Below, in pieces: positions 6,316 through 9,734 of a stretch of DNA of 9,734 bases. Each line of letters starts with the position of its first letter. Position 1 is the first letter of the stretch. The notes below the pieces were generated by a model. That model made no database searches. It was not told the DNA's origin and worked only from the letters and a program-made list of their open reading frames with translations. This stretch comes from T1Sed10-49 sp046498405 (GTDB taxonomy: Bacteria; Actinomycetota; Nitriliruptoria; Euzebyales; Egibacteraceae). The position numbers were made by a program, and so were the translations under genes. Where the stretch lies: assembly GCA_046498405.1 (NCBI GenBank), contig JAWOAS010000032.1, positions 1 to 9,734 of the forward strand. The letters run 5' to 3'.

Positions 6316-7442
6316 GGATCGCCGTGGTCTGCCCCTACGACTGGTCCGCCCACGGCGGCGTGCGCTCCCACGTGGCGAGCCTCTGCGGCGAGCTCGCCCG
6401 CCGTCACGACGTCGCGATCCTCGCCCCGGCCTCCGCCCCGCTCGCGGGCGAGGATCCGCTCGACGCCGCGGTCCACGTCGTCGGGCGCGCCGTCGCGGTG
6501 CCGTTCAACCGCTCGGTCGCGCGCATCGCCGCCTCGCCGCTGGCGGGCAGGCGCACCCTCGCGACGCTGCGCGACCTCGACCCCGACGTCGTCCACGTCC
6601 ACGAGCCGGGCGTGCCGGCGGTCGCCCTGGCCGCCGCCCAGCGCGGCCCCCAGCCGGTCGTGGGGACCTTCCACGCCTGGTCGGACCGCGACCGCCTCTA
6701 CCGCAGCACCGGCCCCTACGGTCGCCACGTCGCCCGCGCGCTCGCGGCCCGCCTCGCGGTGAGCGAGGTCGCGCGCCACTACCACGCGGCCGCGCTCGGG
6801 CTGCCCCCGTCAGCCTTCGAGGTCGTGCCCAACGGCGTGGAGGTCGGCAGCTTCGCCACCGCCGAGCCGCTCGCGGAGTACGTCGACCCCGAGCGCCCGA
6901 CCCTGCTCTTCGTCGGACGGCTCGAGCCCCGCAAGGGGCTCGACGTCCTCATCCGCGCCTTCCTCGAGCTGCGGTCCCGCCGGCCCGAGCTGCGCCTCGT
7001 CGTGCTCGGTGACGGCCCCGAGCGCGCCCGCTGCGAGCGGCTGCTGCCCGTGGCCGTGCGCCCTGACGTGCTCTTCCTCGGCGCGGTCGACGAGGCCGAC
7101 AAGGCGCGCTTCCACGCCAGCGCCGACCTCTTCGTCGCGCCCAACCTCGGCGGGGAGTCCTTCGGCATCGTCCTGCTCGAGGCCATGGCTGCGGGGCTGC
7201 CCGTCGTCGCCTCGGCGATCCCCGGCTTCGAGAGCGTGATGGCCGACGGTCGTGAGGGCCGCCTCGTCGCACCCGGTGACGGCTTCGCCCTCGCCGAGGC
7301 CGTCACGACGCTGCTCGACGACCCCGAGGCGCGCGCGGCGATGGCGGCCAGGGGACGGGAGACCGCCGAGCGGCATGCCTGGCCGAGGGTGGCCGAACGG
7401 GTCGAGGAGGTCTACCGCGCGGTGGCCCAGCCCGCCGACTGA
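6312..7442 (+). CDS. pimA: Phosphatidylinositol alpha-mannosyltransferase (GT4)
   Basis: This enzyme transfers the first mannose from GDP-mannose to the inositol ring of PI, starting PIM (and lipomannan-type) synthesis at the cytoplasmic membrane face; 376 aa with a two-Rossmann GT-B fold. The N-terminal MRIAVVCPYDWSAHGGVRSH has the GGV loop of PimA. VPFNRSVARI, VVHVHEPGVP and GTFHAW follow in PimA order. The donor site is in the C-terminal half: VGRLEPRKG (Arg203, Lys208) and GGESFGIVLLEAMAAG (Glu282), corresponding to mycobacterial PimA Arg196, Lys202 and Glu274. ATG 6312 has GGGAGG (6300-6305) 6 nt upstream and overlaps the acyltransferase stop. It is the last gene of the three-gene operon; a small hairpin and the lemA promoter follow. 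Another PI glycosyltransferase is possible but less likely given length, motifs and context. Confidence 0.92.
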   Translation: MRIAVVCPYDWSAHGGVRSHVASLCGELARRHDVAILAPASAPLAGEDPLDAAVHVVGRAVAVPFNRSVARIAASPLAGRRTLATLRDLDPDVVHVHEPGVPAVALAAAQRGPQPVVGTFHAWSDRDRLYRSTGPYGRHVARALAARLAVSEVARHYHAAALGLPPSAFEVVPNGVEVGSFATAEPLAEYVDPERPTLLFVGRLEPRKGLDVLIRAFLELRSRRPELRLVVLGDGPERARCERLLPVAVRPDVLFLGAVDEADKARFHASADLFVAPNLGGESFGIVLLEAMAAGLPVVASAIPGFESVMADGREGRLVAPGDGFALAEAVTTLLDDPEARAAMAARGRETAERHAWPRVAERVEEVYRAVAQPAD

Positions 7443-7456
7443 GCGGGCGGGCCCGC
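7443..7456 (+). terminator. Weak GC hairpin after pimA
   Basis: GCGGG (7443-7447) and CCCGC (7452-7456) form a 5-bp stem with a 4-nt loop directly after the pimA stop. No T-run follows. It could mark the end of the PIM operon before the separate lemA promoter, but such short GC repeats arise easily in this composition. Confidence 0.25.
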
Positions 7457-7470
7457 GCGCCCCGAGGGCG

Positions 7471-7476
7471 TAGACT
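7471..7476 (+). promoter_or_regulatory. Predicted -10 element of lemA (TAGACT)
   Basis: TAGACT fits TANNNT and stands out in the GC-rich 86-nt gap between pimA and lemA. A start near 7483 would give a leader of about 46 nt. It suggests lemA has its own promoter in addition to any read-through from pimA. No -35 hexamer is visible. Confidence 0.45.
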
Positions 7477-7528
7477 GCAACCTCGTCGTGGCGGGTGCGG
7501 CCCGCCGACCGATCCTCGGGAGGTCGTC

Positions 7529-8077
7529 GTGGAGCTCCTCATCGTGCTCGCGCTCATCGTCATCGTCGGGCTGTGGTTCACCGCCGGGTACAACAGCCTC
7601 GTCAAGCTGCGCAACGCCGTGGAGAACGCGTGGGCGGCCATCGACGTCCAGCTCACCCGTCGCTACGACCTCATCCCCAACCTCGTCGAGACGGTGAAGG
7701 GCTACGCCAGCCACGAGCGCGAGACCCTCGAGGCGGTCACCCAGGCCCGTGCGCAGGCGATGGCCGCCGAGGGGGCCGGCGAGAGGGCCCAGGCGGAGTC
7801 CAACCTCAGCCAGGCGCTGTTCAACCTCCGCGCCGTGGCCGAGGCCTACCCCGACCTCAAGGCCAACGAGAACTTCGCGCAACTGCAGTCGGAGCTGACC
7901 GCGACCGAGGACCGCATCGCCGGGGCGCGCCAGGGCTACAACGACGCGGTGCGCAAGTACGACACGCGACGGCAGTCGATCCCGACGAACATCATCGCCG
8001 GCATCGCCAACTTCAAGAGCTTCGAGTACTTCGAGGCCGACCCCGACAGCCGCTCGCCGGTCGAGGTCGAGTTCTAG
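7529..8077 (+). CDS. lemA: LemA family membrane protein
   Basis: LemA proteins are small membrane-anchored helical-bundle proteins found in many bacteria; their biochemical role is not established. This one has 182 aa, the usual length. Residues 2-19 (ELLIVLALIVIVGLWFTA) form one N-terminal membrane helix. The family hallmarks follow: YNSLVKLRNAVENAWAAIDV, LTRRYDLIPNLVETVKGYA, the NENFAQLQSELTATEDRIAGAR block and the C-terminal YND.VR.YDT...IPTNIIA.I..F motif ending with FEYFEAD. The start is GTG 7529 with GGAGG (7519-7523) 5 nt upstream. LemA genes are often followed by a TPM-domain or HtpX-type gene; here the next gene is an unrelated convergent nicotinamidase, so lemA appears monocistronic. 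Confidence 0.95.
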   Translation: MELLIVLALIVIVGLWFTAGYNSLVKLRNAVENAWAAIDVQLTRRYDLIPNLVETVKGYASHERETLEAVTQARAQAMAAEGAGERAQAESNLSQALFNLRAVAEAYPDLKANENFAQLQSELTATEDRIAGARQGYNDAVRKYDTRRQSIPTNIIAGIANFKSFEYFEADPDSRSPVEVEF

Positions 8078-8111
8078 GGCGGGCCACGGCGACCGGGGGC
8101 CGGCCGCGGGC

Positions 8112-8705
8112 TCAGGCCACCACGGCGCCGGCCTCGCGCATGTGCTCGAGGGCCCGAGTCCCGTCGCCGGGGGTGAGGTCGACCGGGCGGGTCGCCGCGC
8201 TCAGCAGCACGGTGTCGTAGCCGTGCCGGGTCGCGTCGAGGACGGTGTCCTGCACACAGACGTCCTGGGCGAGGCCGACGACGACGACGCGCTCGATGCC
8301 GTGGTCGCGCAGGATCCGGTCGAGGGCGGTCGCCGACTCCTGCCCGCTGTTGGGGTCACGCACGCTGAAGGCGGAGTAGCCGTCCTCCCCGCCGGTGCCC
8401 TTCTCGATGACCGGCCCGTCGACGCGGCGCAGCCCCGGGTGCAGCTCCGCGCCCCAGGTGCCGGCCACGCAGTGCACGGGCCAGGTGCCCCCGTCCTTGG
8501 CGAAGTGCGGGGTCTGCTCGGGGTGGGCGTCCTTGCTGTAGACGACGAGCGCGCCGGCCTCCTCCGCGGCGGCGATCTCGTCGTTGATGACCGGCACGAT
8601 CGCGTCGCCGCCGCTGACGTAGAGGTTGCCGTCGGGGTCGGCGAAGTCGTTCTGGACGTCGACGACGAGCAGCGCGGTGCGCTCGTCGTAGCGGGTCTCG
8701 GTCAT
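8112..8705 (-). CDS. pncA: Nicotinamidase (isochorismatase-like hydrolase)
   Basis: This enzyme hydrolyses nicotinamide to nicotinic acid and ammonia for NAD salvage in the cytoplasm; 197 aa. The Asp-Lys-Cys catalytic triad is Asp16 (LVVDVQNDF), Lys102 (VIEKGTGGEDGYSAF) and Cys150 (GLAQDVCVQDT). The metal site typical of nicotinamidases, rather than of other isochorismatase-like enzymes, is Asp59, His61 and His67 (KDAHPEQTPHF), with His78 in WPVHCVAGT matching the position of the fourth ligand. The frame stays open upstream, but ATG 8705 is chosen because AGGAGAG (8714-8720) lies 8 nt before it and the conserved beta-strand starts just after. It converges on lemA with a 34-nt gap and diverges from the DUF3048 gene. 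No other NAD gene is nearby. Confidence 0.92.
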   Translation of the reverse strand: MTETRYDERTALLVVDVQNDFADPDGNLYVSGGDAIVPVINDEIAAAEEAGALVVYSKDAHPEQTPHFAKDGGTWPVHCVAGTWGAELHPGLRRVDGPVIEKGTGGEDGYSAFSVRDPNSGQESATALDRILRDHGIERVVVVGLAQDVCVQDTVLDATRHGYDTVLLSAATRPVDLTPGDGTRALEHMREAGAVVA

Positions 8706-8837
8706 GGGATCGACTCTCCTCGCAGCGGCGGCTGGCGCGCGTCGGTCTCCCCGCGAGCCTTCCCCGGTCGCGGCCGGAGGCAACGGTCGGCGCTGCCCGC
8801 CCCGGAGGGGTTGCACCGCGAGGAGGCCTCGTGGGCC

Positions 8838-8843
8838 TACACT
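8838..8843 (+). promoter_or_regulatory. Predicted -10 element of the DUF3048 gene (TACACT)
   Basis: TACACT fits TANNNT and lies in the 239-nt divergent gap between pncA and the DUF3048 gene. A start near 8850 gives a leader of about 95 nt. A TTGCAC at 8811-8816 resembles a -35 element, but the 21-nt spacer is longer than usual, so I do not rely on it. Confidence 0.45.
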
Positions 8844-8944
8844 GCCGCGCCGACGGGCCTGCCCGGGCGGTGCAGCGCACGGCGCGGCGAGGCGGGCCGG
8901 AGACCACGCCCGTGGACCGTGGTGACGACGGGAGGCGATTGACG

Positions 8945-9734
8945 GTGTCCCGACCCTCGACGCGGCGTCGGCGCGACGGCCTCCTGCTCGGCATCGGCGG
9001 GCTGCTCGTCTTCCTCCTCGGCGCGGCCGTCGCGGCTGGCCTCGAGCTCTCCGAGGAGCGGGGCGTGCAGGCCGCCGCCCCGGAGCCCGGTCCTGCGCCC
9101 GCGTCCGAGCCCGAGCCCGAGCCCGCGCCCGAGCCGGAGGCCGAGCCCGAGCCCGGGCCCGAGTCCGAGCCCGAGCCGGCCGCGCCGTGGCCGCTCACCG
9201 GCGTCGAGGCCGACGACGAGGAGGCGCTCGAGCGCCCGTTCCTCGCGGCGAAGCTCGACAACCACCCGGCGGCGCGACCGCAGTCGGGGCTGGCCGAGGC
9301 CGACCTCGTCATCGTCGAGCTCGTCGAGGGGCGGACCCGGCTCGTGCCCATCTGGCACTCCGAGTGGCCCGAGGCCGTCGGCCCCGTGCGCTCCGGCCGG
9401 CTCGCCGACGCCGATATCCTGCCGGCCTTCTCCCCCGCCGTGGCGATGTCGGGCGCCGACACGCCGGTCTGGCCCGAGCTGCGGTCGACTGGCCTGCCGA
9501 TCGTCAGCGAGGGCGACGCCGGCTACTACCGCGAGCCCTCCCGCCGCGGCCCGCACAACCTCTACCTCGAGACCGCGGCGCTCGTCGAGGCCGCCGCGGA
9601 GCAGCCCGCCGGCGAGGCCGTCCTCCGCCACGACGGGCAGGCCCCCGAGGGCGGGCAGCCTGCCGAGGTCGCCACGCTGTCGTATCCGAGCGGCGCGGGC
9701 ACGACCACGTGGCGCTGGAAGGGGCAGGGCTGGA
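8945..9734 (+). CDS. DUF3048 (YerB-like) membrane-anchored protein, incomplete at window end
   Basis: The open frame runs off the right edge after 263 codons, so the C-terminus is missing. DUF3048/YerB proteins are extracytoplasmic and of unknown function. Residues 1-11 are basic (SRPSTRRRRD), 12-33 form one hydrophobic helix, and 43-81 are a Glu-Pro repeat linker. The DUF3048 domain starts near 92 with KLDNHPAARPQSGLAEADLV, followed by VELVEGRTRLVPIWHSEWPEAVGPVRSGR cut across two blocks (GPVRSGR is the strongest), then AMSGAD and RRGPHNLYL. No cysteine lies in or near the hydrophobic segment, so unlike Bacillus YerB it is not a lipoprotein but a signal-anchored protein. GTG 8945 is 9 nt after GGGAGG (8930-8935); in-frame TTG 8939 is an alternative but lies only 3 nt from that site. 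Confidence 0.88.
   Translation, partial: MSRPSTRRRRDGLLLGIGGLLVFLLGAAVAAGLELSEERGVQAAAPEPGPAPASEPEPEPAPEPEAEPEPGPESEPEPAAPWPLTGVEADDEEALERPFLAAKLDNHPAARPQSGLAEADLVIVELVEGRTRLVPIWHSEWPEAVGPVRSGRLADADILPAFSPAVAMSGADTPVWPELRSTGLPIVSEGDAGYYREPSRRGPHNLYLETAALVEAAAEQPAGEAVLRHDGQAPEGGQPAEVATLSYPSGAGTTTWRWKGQGW
9107..9178 (+). repeat. Glu-Pro codon repeat (GAGCCC) in the DUF3048 gene
   Basis: A run of GAGCCC-like hexamers with Ala, Ser and Gly interruptions encodes residues 55-78 (SEPEPEPAPEPEAEPEP type). It forms an extended, negatively charged spacer between the membrane anchor and the DUF3048 domain. The unit is a multiple of three, so length change keeps the frame. Confidence 0.8.

Noticed and set aside
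8078..8111. Possible bidirectional terminator between lemA and pncA
   Set aside because: Only short CCGG/GGCC repeats are present; no stem long enough and no T-tract on either strand.
8819..8831. CGAGG-AGG-CCTCG inverted repeat between the TTGCAC and TACACT elements
   Set aside because: Only a 5-bp arm made mostly of G and C; expected by chance in this composition. No regulator is nearby to link it to.
9107..9178. GAGCCC repeat run as a CRISPR-like or regulatory repeat
   Set aside because: The units are continuous, in frame and lack spacers; they are explained as a Glu-Pro protein linker.

Overview
The window is about 9.7 kb of very GC-rich, densely packed chromosomal DNA. It carries eleven protein-coding genes; the last one runs off the right edge. 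Codon use is strongly GC3-biased, five of the eleven proposed starts are GTG, and there is a phosphatidylinositol-phosphate synthase / acyltransferase / PimA-type mannosyltransferase cluster. Together these point to an actinobacterium that makes phosphatidylinositol mannosides (PIMs). The strongly acidic linker on the lipoprotein would fit a halotolerant or deep-branching actinobacterial lineage, but I cannot place it more finely. I saw no rRNA, tRNA, CRISPR array, insertion sequence or phage gene.

Region 1 (83-3257, + strand) is an amino-acid ABC uptake operon: a lipid-anchored family 3 solute-binding protein, a strong GC hairpin, a HisM-type permease, a HisP/GlnQ-type ATPase (4-nt ATGA overlap with the permease) and, 8 nt further on, a GntR regulator of the FCD/FadR subfamily.

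Region 2 (3254-4560, - strand) is an ornithine aminotransferase gene (rocD) that converges on the regulator gene; the two stop codons share one CTAG. In front of rocD lies a perfect 17-bp inverted repeat, GGATTGT-AGG-ACAATCC. It fits the operator pattern of FadR-type GntR proteins and contains a -10-like TACAAT on the rocD strand. The simplest reading is that the neighbouring regulator controls rocD, making regions 1 and 2 one uptake-and-catabolism unit for ornithine, arginine or a related amino acid. This is the most specific new hypothesis in the window.

Region 3 (4651-7442, + strand) is the PIM operon: PI-phosphate synthase, PIM acyltransferase and PimA, joined by GTGA and ATGA start/stop overlaps. 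The first makes the PI lipid, PimA adds the first mannose and the acyltransferase acylates it. A TAGCCT hexamer sits upstream.

Region 4 (7471-9734) holds lemA (+), a nicotinamidase gene (-, convergent with lemA) and a DUF3048 (YerB-like) membrane-anchored protein (+, divergent from the nicotinamidase, incomplete). lemA and the DUF3048 gene each have a TANNNT -10-like hexamer upstream, like the one before the PIM operon. Most of the window is recognisable biology. I see no wholly novel enzyme system; the interest lies in regulation and gene arrangement.
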